Positions 33,019 through 64,000 of a stretch of DNA of 64,000 nucleotides are shown here, one piece after another; the first letter of the stretch is position 1; each line of letters starts with the position of its first letter. The DNA comes from Leptospira weilii serovar Ranarum str. ICFT (GTDB lineage: Bacteria; Spirochaetota; Leptospiria; Leptospirales; Leptospiraceae): positions 124,001 through 188,000 of the forward strand of contig NZ_AOHC02000014.1 of the NCBI RefSeq assembly GCF_000332415.1, written 5' to 3'. The translations under genes were made by a program, and so were the position numbers. Below the pieces are notes generated by a model. It searched no databases and was not told where the DNA came from. It was given only the letters and a program-made list of their open reading frames with translations.

Positions 33019-34403
33019 AGACGAGCTCCTTCTTCTCCATGACCGGATTGGGTTCCATCGTTTGGTTCGGAATAAATTTGACTCAGGATTCGAAGTACGT
33101 TTAAGATCGATTCGTTTTTCCTTTCTATCAAATCTTCCTTACGAATTTGCGCGTTGATCACTTCCACTTGAGTCATCAGGATGTCTTGTGGACTGGCCTT
33201 TCCGGGAACATACAAAGAAGCGTTGGCTCGAACGACCCTTTCCAATTCGGGAATCAATCTTTTCTCGAGAATTTCAATCTGCTTCTCGTAACCACGGATC
33301 AGTTCTACGTTACGATTTAATTCCGAGATCACCTGCATCTTCACTTTCTCCGCGGATTCTTTTCCCGCGTCCGCTTCCCTTTCATATTGGCCCGTAATAC
33401 TTTCCCATTTGAGCGCTGACCAAACTGGAATTCTTAAATTCACCCCGAAGCTAAAAAGGTCGCCTCTGTATTCCGTCGTGTCCATCAATTGATAGTTCAA
33501 CGGTCCACGATCGATCGCGAAATTTTGATTTCTACGATTCATGTACGACACAAAAACTTCAGTTTGAGGAAGAAGAGAAAGTTTACTGAGTTTGGCCGAT
33601 TCTTTGAGTCTTTTTGCACCGGTGAGAAAGGATTTGTATTCCGGATTTGAACTCGCGGCCTTTTCTAAAGAATCCTTTAAGCCTAGAATTTTAGATTCAT
33701 TTTCTTTAAAGTAGTCTTCGAGATTCAAAGAAGAAAGATCGTGAAAGGAGAGCCTCTCTTGGATTTGAAAATAGCTCAATTGAGAAGAAAGGTCTTTTAG
33801 ATTTGTATTATATTCCGTTTCTTTTTCAAAGGATTCCGTTTTTGCTACCGTGGCCTTGAGGCTTCCCGCGAGGGAAATGTTTCCGGAAGAATAATAACTT
33901 TCCGAGATATTCTTCTGCGCCGAAAGAATTTGCACAATCTTTCCGTTCAGGTTCTTTTTACTCTGAAGTCTTTGATATCGATTGAGCTTGGAGAGAAGAT
34001 CTCCCAAAAGTCGATTGATTCCGGAAAGATAACTAAAACCCGCTTCTTTCTCCATATATTTGGAAATTTTTTGTTCGGCGCCTAACTTTCCCGGAAACGG
34101 AAATTCTTGAGAAAGAGAAAACTCCACTCCGGTCATTGTAGGCGTATCGAGAGGTCTGTCGTTGAGTGTGTAACCGTTTCTTGTGGGAAAGTTACGATAG
34201 GCGACACCGATTTTCGGATCGGGAAGAATTCCGGTCGCTTCCGTATGCGATTGGTGCGCGTGTGTTAGGTGACCGAGGGACTTTGCTTCGGGATGTTCTT
34301 TTGCAATCAGTTCTAAAACCGTATGCACGTCTTTTCCTTCTCCCAAAATGGGAAGGGAATGAGAAAATAGAAAAATCGTAAAATAAATGCGTAGAGAACT
34401 CAT
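33015..34403 (-). CDS. cusC: Outer-membrane TolC/CusC-type efflux channel
   Basis: A 462-residue TolC-family protein with a signal peptide (about 1-20, RIYFTIFLFSHSLPILG) and two repeats of long helices that fold into a trimeric channel (for example GYEKQIEILEKRLIPELERVV near 372-392). A PDPKIGVAYRNFP segment near 57-69 is the usual family opening. AGGAGG stands 6 bases before the ATG. It is the first gene of the cusCBA plus His-rich peptide unit. A Cys-rich gene just upstream on the same strand may belong to the same regulon. Confidence 0.87.
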   Translation of the reverse strand: MSSLRIYFTIFLFSHSLPILGEGKDVHTVLELIAKEHPEAKSLGHLTHAHQSHTEATGILPDPKIGVAYRNFPTRNGYTLNDRPLDTPTMTGVEFSLSQEFPFPGKLGAEQKISKYMEKEAGFSYLSGINRLLGDLLSKLNRYQRLQSKKNLNGKIVQILSAQKNISESYYSSGNISLAGSLKATVAKTESFEKETEYNTNLKDLSSQLSYFQIQERLSFHDLSSLNLEDYFKENESKILGLKDSLEKAASSNPEYKSFLTGAKRLKESAKLSKLSLLPQTEVFVSYMNRRNQNFAIDRGPLNYQLMDTTEYRGDLFSFGVNLRIPVWSALKWESITGQYEREADAGKESAEKVKMQVISELNRNVELIRGYEKQIEILEKRLIPELERVVRANASLYVPGKASPQDILMTQVEVINAQIRKEDLIERKNESILNVLRILSQIYSEPNDGTQSGHGEEGARL

Positions 34404-34444
34404 AGGTTCCTCCTAATTTTTTAAAAAGAGAAGAACGAGTCGGA

Positions 34445-34870
34445 TTAAATTAGAAAAACTTGAAGTAAGGAGATTGGATTTTTGCGATCGGAAAGAGAGA
34501 CACTTTGACGACGGGCCGAATCGATATTTTGGCCCCTAAGATTTAGAATCGAATCCGGAGGTAGTAAAAACAAAACAAGAATCGTATGAGTTGAAAAGAA
34601 GTTCTGAGTTTCGAATCGAAACTCAATGGAAGAATCCGCTTTTACAACATCGGAGGAACAACAAGGTGCGGAAGAATCGGAAGAAGTCGAGTTCGAAGAT
34701 TCTTTATGACAAGGAGGAATAGAATCCGCAGATACAGCGCCGATCAAATTCGGCATACCGATCGGACAGATTCCGGAAAGATTCATCCAAGAAGCACAGA
34801 GAAGATTGAATGCAATTCCAAAAAGGAAAAGTCCCCCACTCCATTTACGAATCGTTTCCATCTTGTCCAT
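34445..34870 (-). CDS. Hypothetical membrane-associated Cys-rich protein upstream of cusCBA
   Basis: A 141-residue protein with a hydrophobic N-terminus (about 11-34, LFLFGIAFNLLCASWMN) and a Ser/Cys segment near 53-72 (PCHKESSN, APCCSSD). A mostly hydrophobic stretch around 94-106 (ILVLFLLPPDSIL) follows. No family was recognised. It resembles small metal-responsive CzcI/CusF-neighbour proteins only in position and Cys content. An in-frame ATG at 34861 is an equally possible start. The Cys-His cluster suggests metal binding, by analogy with the adjacent metal-efflux operon. Confidence 0.6.
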   Translation of the reverse strand: MDKMETIRKWSGGLFLFGIAFNLLCASWMNLSGICPIGMPNLIGAVSADSIPPCHKESSNSTSSDSSAPCCSSDVVKADSSIEFRFETQNFFSTHTILVLFLLPPDSILNLRGQNIDSARRQSVSLSDRKNPISLLQVFLI

Positions 34871-34897
34871 TGGACTCGGGGAACTTAAGAAAGGAAA

Positions 34898-34979
<82 letters not shown>

Positions 34980-35054
34980 GTAGATATCGTTCCTTTCCGG
35001 CGTTTGCTTAACTCTTCCGGCCGAAATTAAAGTTCTTTCAGCCGGAAGAAACGG

Positions 35055-35940
<886 letters not shown>

Positions 35941-35954
35941 GGTTATGATTTTTC

Positions 35955-35974
35955 AAAGGTCTTCCTTGACCTTT
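35955..35974 (-). promoter_or_regulatory. flaB: flaB copy 2 leader hairpin with AAGGAA loop (candidate CsrA site)
   Basis: On the minus strand AAAGGTC (35968-35974) and GACCTTT (35955-35961) form a 7-bp perfect stem with loop AAGGAA, 52 bases before the ATG. The loop holds AAGGA, close to the CsrA consensus core, and the Shine-Dalgarno AAGGAGG supplies a second GGA. It parallels the loop-GGA hairpin of copy 1. Confidence 0.55.
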
Positions 35975-36227
35975 TCAGTGAATCCATCGACGGTCCCGTA
36001 AAATCCGATAATGAACTTTTTTCCGGATTGTAAGATAAAAGTATTCTTCCCCGTTTCTAAGCCTATGTCACTGAAACGCGATCCATAGAGAGCGTTTCAG
36101 CTGAAGATAGCGGAGAAATGTTTCGGCTCTTCATTTTCCGTCGTGGAAAACGGATCTCAGAAAAGATTTTTTTGATTCTTTGCCCGCCGCCGGTTTCGAA
36201 GAATGGTAACCGAGAGACGGAGCGATC
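35975..36227. other. Divergent region between flaB copy 2 and ispH
   Basis: Together with 35904-35974 this gap is 324 bases. No coding region is seen. The two promoters should lie here, but no clear -35/-10 pair was identified. The final bases before ispH hold GGAG 5 bases before its ATG. Confidence 0.5.
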
Positions 36228-39728
<3,501 letters not shown>

Positions 39729-40967
39729 AATTCCGAACGATCCTATTTTGATCGTCGAAGACAAACAGGAAAACAGCATTCTTCTGGAAAGTTTATGCGA
39801 CGAACTCGGCGTAAAACACGAGGTTGCGTCTAACGGAGCGGAGGCGTTGAAAAAAATCGAAGATCGGAAATATTCGCTTTTTATTTTGGATCTGATGATG
39901 CCCGTAATGGACGGAGGCGCCTTTCTCCTTAAACTTAAAGAGATTTATCCTAACGCGGTGGTTCTCGTTCAAACCGCAATCGACAGCAACGAGAAAATCA
40001 TCGAGATCATGAAACTAGGAGTTTTCGATTATATTTTAAAACCGATCTATCCCGAAATTTTCCTCAAAGTCCTTCAAAAGGCTCTGAACTATTGTTATCT
40101 GAAGAATATGGAAGAGAATCTGGCCGAAATTGAAGGTCAGAAATTGAGAAACCAACTCGAATGGCTTACTTATAAGGAAACGATCCGCAAGTCCGACAGC
40201 GAGTCTTTCGAAAAGAATTCGATTCATAGTTTAAAAACATCCCTTTCTCAAGGAAGCGGGATCGGCGCTATGACCAGCCTTTTGGATATGATCGATTCGG
40301 TTAAAATTCAGGAAGGAAATTTTTACAAGGTAGATAAGGAAATTTTGGATCTGCTGCTTACGAACAATCGAATCACGAAAAACATGCTCCTCGGCCTTGA
40401 AAAGCTGTTGAATCTGATCGATCAAAACTTAGAATCTTGTGTCGTTTCCACCAAAGAAATTTTGGAAAAAATAAAGGAACTTCCCGAGGGTTTAAATTCT
40501 TTTCTACAATCGAAAAAAGTTTCCGTCAAACTCCCCGTTTTTAAAAAAGAATATAAGGTAAACGTAAACATTTCTCTTTTATATCTTGCTATGGAAGAAT
40601 TGCTTCTCAATGCGTTTAAGTACTGCTCCTTCAACTCTCAGATCGATATTTTTACGAATATCAACCAGAGTTATTTCTGTATCACGTTTAAAAATCGAGT
40701 GGATAAAAAACCGTACGGAGGGATTCCGGAAAAGTTCGAACAACTCGTGATCCAACCTTTTTTCAGAATTTATCCTCCGGTCGAAAACGTAAGTCATTTG
40801 GAAAAGTTCGGACTCGGGCTGGGATTGACGGCGGTGGATCATATCGTTCGCAAACATCACGGTTTGTTTTTTATCCACAACGCAAACGACCACACATCCG
40901 AAGACGTAAGTCTTTGTGTACTCGCGGAAATTTTCATCCCACTCATTTAATCAGGAGAATAGAAAAA

Positions 40968-41330
<363 letters not shown>

Positions 41331-41337
41331 ATTATAT

Positions 41338-41736
41338 ATGCCGTTTTTATTATATAAAGATTTTCAGAATGTTCGATCGAAGTCGGAAGATTCGGACGTT
41401 TCCGGTTTGAAAGTTGCGATCGAAGGCGAACTTACGATTTATGAGGCCGCCGAATTTAAGGAGAATCTCGATTCCGTCCTTGAGGATTCTCCCGCTTTTA
41501 TAGAAATCGATCTTTTTAAAATCCAAAAGATGGACACTTCTTGTTTACAGATTCTTCTCGCACTCAAAAAGGAAGCGCAACGTAAAAATAAAAACGTCCG
41601 TTTGATCAATCACAGTCGTAGCGTTTTAAGGCTGATCGATCTCTATGGGCTCGCTTCTTTTTTAAACGATAAGATCAAACTTTCTAAAGAAACTATGAAA
41701 GAATTTTCATTTCGATACGGTGTGAGCAAGGACTAA
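41338..41736 (+). CDS. STAS-domain protein in chemosensory operon
   Basis: A 132-residue STAS (anti-sigma-antagonist-like) protein. The central strand-helix is AFIEIDLFKIQKMDTSCLQILLAL (family pattern D.s.v..iDssgl..L), with DTSCLQ giving a Thr and Ser where SpoIIAA-type proteins are phosphorylated. The first 15 residues are hydrophobic/variable. The ATG at 41338 is chosen as it follows cheY by seven bases. STAS proteins beside CheA/MCP/CheW occur in a few Che systems but their partner is uncertain; in this operon it may interact with CheA or one of the HATPase proteins. Confidence 0.82.
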   Translation: MPFLLYKDFQNVRSKSEDSDVSGLKVAIEGELTIYEAAEFKENLDSVLEDSPAFIEIDLFKIQKMDTSCLQILLALKKEAQRKNKNVRLINHSRSVLRLIDLYGLASFLNDKIKLSKETMKEFSFRYGVSKD

Positions 41737-41738
41737 AA

Positions 41739-43889
<2,151 letters not shown>

Positions 43890-43934
43890 TTTCAGAGGAA
43901 TCAATTTTATAAATTTTGAATATGGAGAAATCGA

Positions 43935-46460
<2,526 letters not shown>

Positions 46461-46471
46461 GAGGGATTACG

Positions 46472-46989
<518 letters not shown>

Positions 46990-46993
<4 letters not shown>

Positions 46994-47489
46994 TAGAACC
47001 GGATACGGTCCGGGATTTGTTTTTACAACCCGGAGGTTTTTGTTGGGGAAGAAAGGATCTTAGAATCAGAACCTTACTCGGTTCCTGCGTATCGATTTGT
47101 TTCTGGCATCCTTCTCTTCTCTACGGAGGTATGGCACACGTTATGCTCCCTTCTCGCCCTTCGAACGATTCCGCTCCCGTCCTAAACGCGAAGTACGCGG
47201 ACGACGCACTCGATTTATTTTTTGAAAAGATCGGACAAACAGGCGGAAGAAACGGTCAATATCAAATCAAATTATTCGGAGGGGCTTCCATGTTTTCCAC
47301 GGAAGAAGAAAAACTTCTGGAATTCAAATCCATTCGGGATATAGGAATGAAAAATATCCTTTCGATCAAGGAACACCTAAACAAAAACAGACTCCCGATC
47401 ACTTCCGAAGACTTGGGGGGGTTTTCCCATCGAAGAGTTTTCTTTTCGTTATGGGACGGAGAAATTTACGTGGAAAGACCGGAGCTTTC

Positions 47490-47493
<4 letters not shown>
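46990..47493 (+). CDS. cheD: Chemoreceptor glutamine deamidase CheD
   Basis: A 167-residue amidase that deamidates receptor glutamines and, in some systems, partners with CheC. Catalytic Cys lies in LLGSCVSICFW (about residue 33) and His in GGMAHVMLPS (about 50); LFGGASMF is the further conserved segment. Its start overlaps cheW and its stop overlaps cheB by four bases, so CheW, CheD and CheB are translationally linked. No cheC is seen in the operon. Confidence 0.93.
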
Positions 47494-48533
<1,040 letters not shown>

Positions 48534-48562
48534 GGACTTTCTATACGAAGAGTTTTTATGGA

Positions 48563-48594
48563 CTTCCTATACGAAACCGTATTCGTATAGGAAG
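48563..48594. repeat. 13-bp inverted repeat between cheB and carboxylase genes
   Basis: CTTCCTATACGAA (48563-48575) and TTCGTATAGGAAG (48582-48594) are perfect reverse complements with a 6-base loop. The same TATACGAA core recurs just upstream (48542-48549). On the plus strand an A-run, not T-run, follows, so it is not a standard terminator in either direction. It lies in a convergent junction. Confidence 0.65.
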
Positions 48595-48660
48595 AAAAAA
48601 ACTTACTACGTGCACAGGAACGTATTTTTGTTTTATCAAAATGAAGTCCCGTACTGAACT

Positions 48661-51408
<2,748 letters not shown>

Positions 51409-51411
51409 ATC

Positions 51412-53066
<1,655 letters not shown>

Positions 53067-53157
53067 GAGAGAACCTTTCAATGGAATAAAATAAATCCAG
53101 TTTTTAGAGAAAGGATTCTCGGGAAAGTTAAATTCGGTTCTTGCTTTGCAAGAGAAA

Positions 53158-53470
53158 CTATTTTATAGCCGATTCGAGGGTATCAAAAATGCTGAACATA
53201 GAATTCATATCGATGATTTCGAAAACTCTTTTCACCGCGGGTTTGATTCCCGCCAGTCTGAACTCCACGTCTTTTTCTTTGCAGATTCTGAGCGCGGCGA
53301 CGATGATCCTAAGTCCCGCAGAAGAAATGAATTCGACGGAAGAAAGATCCAAAACCAAGATGCGGGAATTTCCCGTTTTGATCTGATCCATAAACGCGGA
53401 TTCGATTTTATGCGTGTTATGAACGTCTAAGTTTCCGATCAAATGAATGATTTTGGAATGGTTCTTAATT

Positions 53471-53487
<17 letters not shown>
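53158..53487 (-). CDS. STAS-domain anti-sigma factor antagonist
   Basis: A 109-residue SpoIIAA/RsbV-type protein. The signature is [21 protein letters not shown] (about 43-62), with Ser55/Ser56 at the phosphorylation position. In such systems an unphosphorylated antagonist binds an anti-sigma kinase, and a PP2C phosphatase removes the phosphate. The upstream neighbour encodes both a PP2C and an HATPase domain and overlaps it by 17 bases, so both enzymes of the switch are likely in that protein. Confidence 0.9.
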
Positions 53488-56287
<2,800 letters not shown>

Positions 56288-56296
56288 AGCGGAAAA

Positions 56297-56605
56297 TCAG
56301 CCGGTTTGAAATTTTAGGGATTCTTCTCGAAGTTTCTTATTTACACTTTCCAACTCTTTGATACGAGACAAAGCGCCCATCAATTCTTCGCGGGAAAGAT
56401 TGGTGACCACGTTCGTGGCGTCGAAAGCTTCCTTCACATCCTTGAGTTCCCTTCCGGAATACTGAATGATTCCTTCATACATGCGGATAATTTCGTCCGC
56501 ATTCGCCAATTCCTGCTCGTTGAGTCTTAAAACTTTTTCATAACCTTTGATTATATCGTTTTGGATCTTTATTTTTTTTCGTAAATCTTCGATCGACTCA
56601 CTCAT
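56297..56605 (-). CDS. Short coiled-coil protein, first gene of partner-switch unit
   Basis: A 102-residue protein predicted to be almost entirely helical with heptad patterns (SIEDLRKKIKIQNDIIKGYEK and LSREELMGALSRIKELESVNK). No family recognised. It is 9 bases upstream of the PP2C-HATPase gene and in the same unit. It may scaffold the phosphatase or bind a partner through its coiled coil; this is inference from context. Confidence 0.7.
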   Translation of the reverse strand: MSESIEDLRKKIKIQNDIIKGYEKVLRLNEQELANADEIIRMYEGIIQYSGRELKDVKEAFDATNVVTNLSREELMGALSRIKELESVNKKLREESLKFQTG

Positions 56606-56665
56606 CCTTAACCGCTCCTATATTTATTATTGACTTCAAAGAAATTGATAAAAACTTGATTCTCA

Positions 56666-56741
<76 letters not shown>

Positions 56742-56853
56742 CATTCGAAATTTGAGTTTTTAGACTTTAAACTCTCTGTCAAATCCTTTTAGGCCTTCCA
56801 TCCTATGGAAAGATATTCGGTGAAGAAATGGAAATCCGTATTTCACATCCATC

Positions 56854-57549
<696 letters not shown>

Positions 57550-57551
57550 GT

Positions 57552-58088
<537 letters not shown>

Positions 58089-58109
58089 AAAAACATAAAT
58101 TAATAATAC

Positions 58110-61352
<3,243 letters not shown>

Positions 61353-61649
61353 AACCTATTTTAAAAATGATTCCTTTTTTTTGTTGCCTCTCTGATGCCT
61401 ATCCACTCGTCCAATGCTTCTCGAGTAGGCATCAGAGAGAAAGGTCACTGCTTCATAGTCGTCCCCAAAAAAGACTAAAATGACGACTAACGTGAAGTTC
61501 GGTATAACAAAGGCGAAAGTGATTATTATTTCGCGACCGAAATTCAACGCTTCACTTCACTCTCTAAGGATCGCTCGCCGAGTTTGGGAAGAGCCGTGTA
61601 AGTAAAAAATCGGCTTCCATTGTGATTTTATGATAGGATTGATAGGGTA
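61353..61649. other. Convergent intergenic region RND pump/PepSY
   Basis: About 297 bases without a credible gene. The inverted repeat at 61388-61439 lies here. The rest is unremarkable and no canonical terminator was found. Confidence 0.5.
61388..61439. repeat. 14-bp inverted repeat with nested ACTCG/CGAGT arm
   Basis: CTCTCTGATGCCTA (61388-61401) and TAGGCATCAGAGAG (61426-61439) are exact reverse complements; within the loop ACTCG (61405) and CGAGT (61422) can also pair. There is no T-tract on the correct side. It lies 36 bases after the RND gene in the convergent junction with the PepSY gene. Confidence 0.65.
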
Positions 61650-62753
61650 TTACAAAGATAAGTTGGCGCTTTTCTTTCGTTTTTTCGAATTCCGTTTTGA
61701 AATCAAAATCCCTATTCCGGAAAGTGAAAGGACTCCGGGAGCCAGTCCTAAAATGACCCAAAGGATTTTTGTGACGATTCCCCCGAACGTTCCGAAGTGA
61801 ATAGGACGAAAAGAATCTAAAATTCCATAAATTAGATTTTCATTTGAAAGACTGAAAACTTTCAATAGCTTTCCCGACTCCGAATCAAAAACAAAATACG
61901 AACCAAACCTACTTCGAAACGAGCTTCGCTCATTTTCGGCGCCATAAAATTGAATCGGATCTTTCTCGTGATGGTGTGGGAAGGAAATAAAACCGAGGCG
62001 AAACCCGCGGATTTGTGACTGAGCTTCGCTTAACAAAAGATTCATCGAAACGGATTCGTTAAAAAACTTTCCGATTTGTTTTTCCTCTGCAACTTCGTTT
62101 ACCCAAATTCCTAAGACAAATTGTGCGTTCCACCAGGCGCCCGTAAATCCGAGAGCCATATTAAAAACCAAAGTAAACACTCCGACCAACTTATGAAGAT
62201 CCGAAAAATACGTTCTAAACGATTGGTACGTTCGAAGCCGGAATAAATTTTGCCAAATACTTCGATAGAGAATCATTCCGCTAATTCCTTGAAAAACAAA
62301 TACGATTCCTAAAATCCCCGCAAAAAAATATCCAAAATTCCCCATAAGCAAACTATAATGTAGTTTTAACATCCAGCCGTAAAAAGAATCGGATCGGTCT
62401 TCCGCCAGTGTTCCTAAAATTTCCCCCGTATAAGGATTTAATAAAATTACGGATTCTTTTCTCTGACTCGAATCTAAAAAATGAAGCCAAACTTGATCCG
62501 GTCGATTTTGTTCTTCGGCAAGTAACCAACCTGCCAAGGCATGAGCGGGAAGAGTTTGATTTAATTTTTCCCGAAGCGTATCGATGCTTAGCCGCTCTTT
62601 TCCGCCAACGACACTCCACTGCTTCGGATTCAATAGCCGATCGATTTCAAATCCAAAAACCAAAAAAGAACCGCTTAAACCAATCACGACTAAAAATAGA
62701 CCGCTACAAATTCCCAATATAGAATGCAGTTTATAGAATTGTTTCCGATTCAT
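61650..62753 (-). CDS. PepSY-associated transmembrane protein
   Basis: A membrane protein of about 367 residues with the PepSY-TM layout. It opens [32 protein letters not shown] (TM1), followed by a periplasmic domain, TM2 ([18 protein letters not shown], about 140-158), TM3 ([21 protein letters not shown], about 185-205) and a final TM ([20 protein letters not shown], about 332-352). Such proteins are often linked to siderophore or metal reduction, but no partner is visible. An ATG at 62753 is preferred to a GTG 33 bases upstream because the family starts at this point; neither has a clear ribosome site. Confidence 0.85.
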   Translation of the reverse strand: MNRKQFYKLHSILGICSGLFLVVIGLSGSFLVFGFEIDRLLNPKQWSVVGGKERLSIDTLREKLNQTLPAHALAGWLLAEEQNRPDQVWLHFLDSSQRKESVILLNPYTGEILGTLAEDRSDSFYGWMLKLHYSLLMGNFGYFFAGILGIVFVFQGISGMILYRSIWQNLFRLRTYQSFRTYFSDLHKLVGVFTLVFNMALGFTGAWWNAQFVLGIWVNEVAEEKQIGKFFNESVSMNLLLSEAQSQIRGFRLGFISFPHHHEKDPIQFYGAENERSSFRSRFGSYFVFDSESGKLLKVFSLSNENLIYGILDSFRPIHFGTFGGIVTKILWVILGLAPGVLSLSGIGILISKRNSKKRKKSANLSL

Positions 62754-63167
62754 AATGCAGCTTTGAAAGTTTACAAACAGCTTCACGTCAATTTTTGATT
62801 TCAGGTCTCAATATCAACTTAAATTTTCAAATTCCAAAATCGCCTTTAAAATCTTGGGAAAGCTTAGGAAAAGCCTGCTTAACCTTCTCCGGGAAGACCA
62901 ATCCGTTTGATGAAACTCTATTTGCCTTGCTACTATGAGAATTTGTTGTGTCTTTACTTTCACAATGAACCAAACTATTTGCGAAAATACCGGAAACGCG
63001 ACATATAAATGACTTCGCGAAAGCGAACGCTCTTGCGTCACGATCTACAAGGAGAGCGCTATTAAGTTTCAACGTGTAACGCAACCACGTAGTCGCGAAA
63101 AAATTCGGTTCTTTCACTTACAAATCAAAAGTATATCCCCCTATAATTTCTTACATTAATCGCTAAA

Positions 63168-63276
63168 AATTATTCACTAACCACTAGAACCTTCGCGTTT
63201 TTTGATCCTTCTTATTCCACAAAAACCTTCTCAACATGTGTGGGGTTGGTATATGACGGAACTCCTAAAACGTGGG
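63168..63276. repeat. Dispersed repeat copy B (matches 23627-23725)
   Basis: Matches the block at 23627-23725 in the same orientation, with small insertions and deletions. It lies about 320 bases from the IS4-type transposase. It may be the scar or flank of a mobile element. Confidence 0.6.
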
Positions 63277-63283
63277 AACTCCC
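63258..63283. repeat. Two adjacent GGAACTCC elements
   Basis: GGAACTCC occurs at 63258-63265 and, as GGGAACTCCC, at 63274-63283. It is the same core as in the palindromes at 4677 and 37282. The wider arms are incomplete here. Confidence 0.45.
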
Positions 63284-63455
63284 TGCATTTTTCTTTTCCG
63301 ACTTTGCGAATAACTCTTAACAAAAACCGAGGTGCGGTGTCGTTTTTCTTCGTGATTTTTCCAAAAACAAAAAAGGCCCGGAGAAACCAGAGCTTTAAGA
63401 AGGGATAGTATTGAACACAGAAAAAGTAGCGTGACCAATTTCGCGATCCATAGCG

Positions 63456-63484
63456 CAATGCTGTCAATTTAAGAAAAAAGACTA
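63456..63484. mobile_element. Possible left end of the IS element
   Basis: The sequence CAATGCTGTCAATTTAAG (63456-63473) just before the transposase frame has the position expected for an IS left end. The right end lies outside the window, so the inverted repeat could not be tested. Confidence 0.25.
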
Positions 63485-63592
63485 AAGATTAAAGAATTTA
63501 GTACGACAAGAAGACATGGGCAAGAAAGAATAACAGTCATAGGCGAATTAGAAGCTTGGATATATTCCAGAAAGATTCTGGAAATCGCGCGA

Positions 63593-64000
63593 ATGAAACC
63601 GAGTGCTTTTACTCGGAATCGTCAACTAACCCTACCGAGGTTGCTTATAGCCATGATAAACTTATTAAACAAAAGCTTAGCGGTCGAGTTATATAGATAT
63701 TTTAAGAATTTAGGAAAGAAAGCTGTGACGAAACAAGCGTTTTCCTTAGCGCGGGAGAAATTAAATCCGCAAGTGTTTGAATCATTAAACGAAATATTAG
63801 TAAACAGCTACTACAAAAATGTAACGAATTGCAAAACGCATAAAGGTTATATAGTTGCAGCTTGCGACGCGACAGGAATAAGCCTACCTAAAACGAAGGA
63901 GTTCGTGAAAGATTTTGGCTGTGTAAAAAATCAACTGGGGGAATCGGAATCGCCGAATGCCAATAGTTCGATTATATTTGATATTTATAATGATATAATA
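63593..64000 (+). CDS. IS4-family-like transposase, 3' part outside window
   Basis: A frame open from 63473 to the right edge. The first ATG is 63593; upstream in-frame residues KILEIARMKPSAFTRN suggest the protein may start earlier, at a non-ATG codon. Visible features are FTRNRQLTLPRLLIAMINLL (family-typical start), VTKQAFSLAREKLNPQVFESL, and CDATGISLPKT, which holds the first catalytic Asp. SIIFDIYND lies near the edge. It is more AT-rich than its neighbours, as expected for an IS. Integrity beyond the edge is unknown. Confidence 0.8.
   Translation, partial: MKPSAFTRNRQLTLPRLLIAMINLLNKSLAVELYRYFKNLGKKAVTKQAFSLAREKLNPQVFESLNEILVNSYYKNVTNCKTHKGYIVAACDATGISLPKTKEFVKDFGCVKNQLGESESPNANSSIIFDIYNDII

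Larger units (their letters stand above)
62754..63472. other. Gene-poor region with decayed repeats
   Basis: About 720 bases with no credible gene; short frames here show no family pattern. It contains dispersed repeat copy B (63168-63276) and two GGAACTCC elements (63258, 63274). It ends near the start of an IS4-type transposase frame, so it may be a mobile-element graveyard. Confidence 0.6.

Noticed and set aside
48563..48594. Intrinsic terminator for cheB
   Set aside because: The hairpin is followed by As, not Ts, on the plus strand, and the minus-strand side also lacks a T-tract.
61388..61439. Intrinsic terminator after the RND gene
   Set aside because: T-run lies before the stem and not after it on the plus strand.
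62827..63467. Several short frames near the right end (62827-63117, 63202-63408, 63231-63467)
   Set aside because: No family pattern, mutually overlapping on both strands, in repeat-rich DNA.

Overview
The window is a chromosomal segment of a spirochaete and almost certainly a Leptospira. Three things point there: two short-core FlaB flagellins, a Kdo/heptose LPS biosynthesis and Lpt transport block combined with spirochaete-type lipoprotein signals, and the conserved Leptospira-style runs of tightly overlapping genes. Base composition looks like the low-to-mid 40s % GC by eye. That suggests a species richer in GC than L. interrogans, but I did not compute it and cannot name the species.

Layout. 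(1) 1-4527, minus strand: rpsP-khpA-rimM-trmD-rplS-rnhB, then a FliK-like/unknown gene, an FlhB C-terminal-domain gene and a degenerate HD-GYP protein cut by the window edge. (2) 4733-22737, minus: one long run of touching or overlapping genes. In transcription order it holds the two halves of heptose activation (rfaE1, rfaE2), pyrG, kdsA, lptC, lptA-like, lptB, rpoN, hprK, ptsH, an NtrY/NtrX-like two-component pair, a divergent family-4 uracil-DNA-glycosylase-like protein, priA, fmt, a kinase-less PASTA protein and rpe. Envelope synthesis, sigma-54 control and the HPr/HPrK switch are interleaved here. (3) 22759-27019: a Lon-N-domain protein, an NlpC/P60 hydrolase, a POT peptide transporter and a PduO-type cobalamin adenosyltransferase. 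(4) 27344-37166: flaB copy 1, a CusCBA-type metal efflux operon with a His-rich peptide gene and a Cys-rich gene, flaB copy 2, and ispH. (5) 37521-48533, plus: a nine-gene chemosensory operon (PAS/GAF histidine kinase, receiver-ATPase protein, CheY, STAS protein, CheA, tandem-PAS MCP, CheW, CheD, CheB) without cheR. (6) 48661-53066, minus: a two-gene biotin-dependent acyl-CoA carboxylase. (7) 53158-56605, minus: a partner-switch module (coiled-coil protein, GAF-PP2C-HATPase protein, STAS antagonist). (8) 56669-62753: tRNA-Ala(GGC), an alpha/beta-hydrolase-like protein, def, an RND pump, and a PepSY membrane protein on the opposite strand. (9) 62754-64000: a gene-poor, repeat-bearing stretch and the 5' part of an IS4-type transposase running off the right edge.

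Most notable signals. Both flaB leaders carry small hairpins that expose a GGA next to a strong Shine-Dalgarno, which fits CsrA-type control of flagellin. The PASTA protein sits where Firmicutes keep the PASTA kinase PrkC. The chemosensory operon mixes kinase, STAS and Che modules. Long U-tract-free inverted repeats lie in three of the four convergent gene junctions, and a GGA-AC-TCC palindrome recurs. All functional calls come from reading motifs and synteny; no searches were run.
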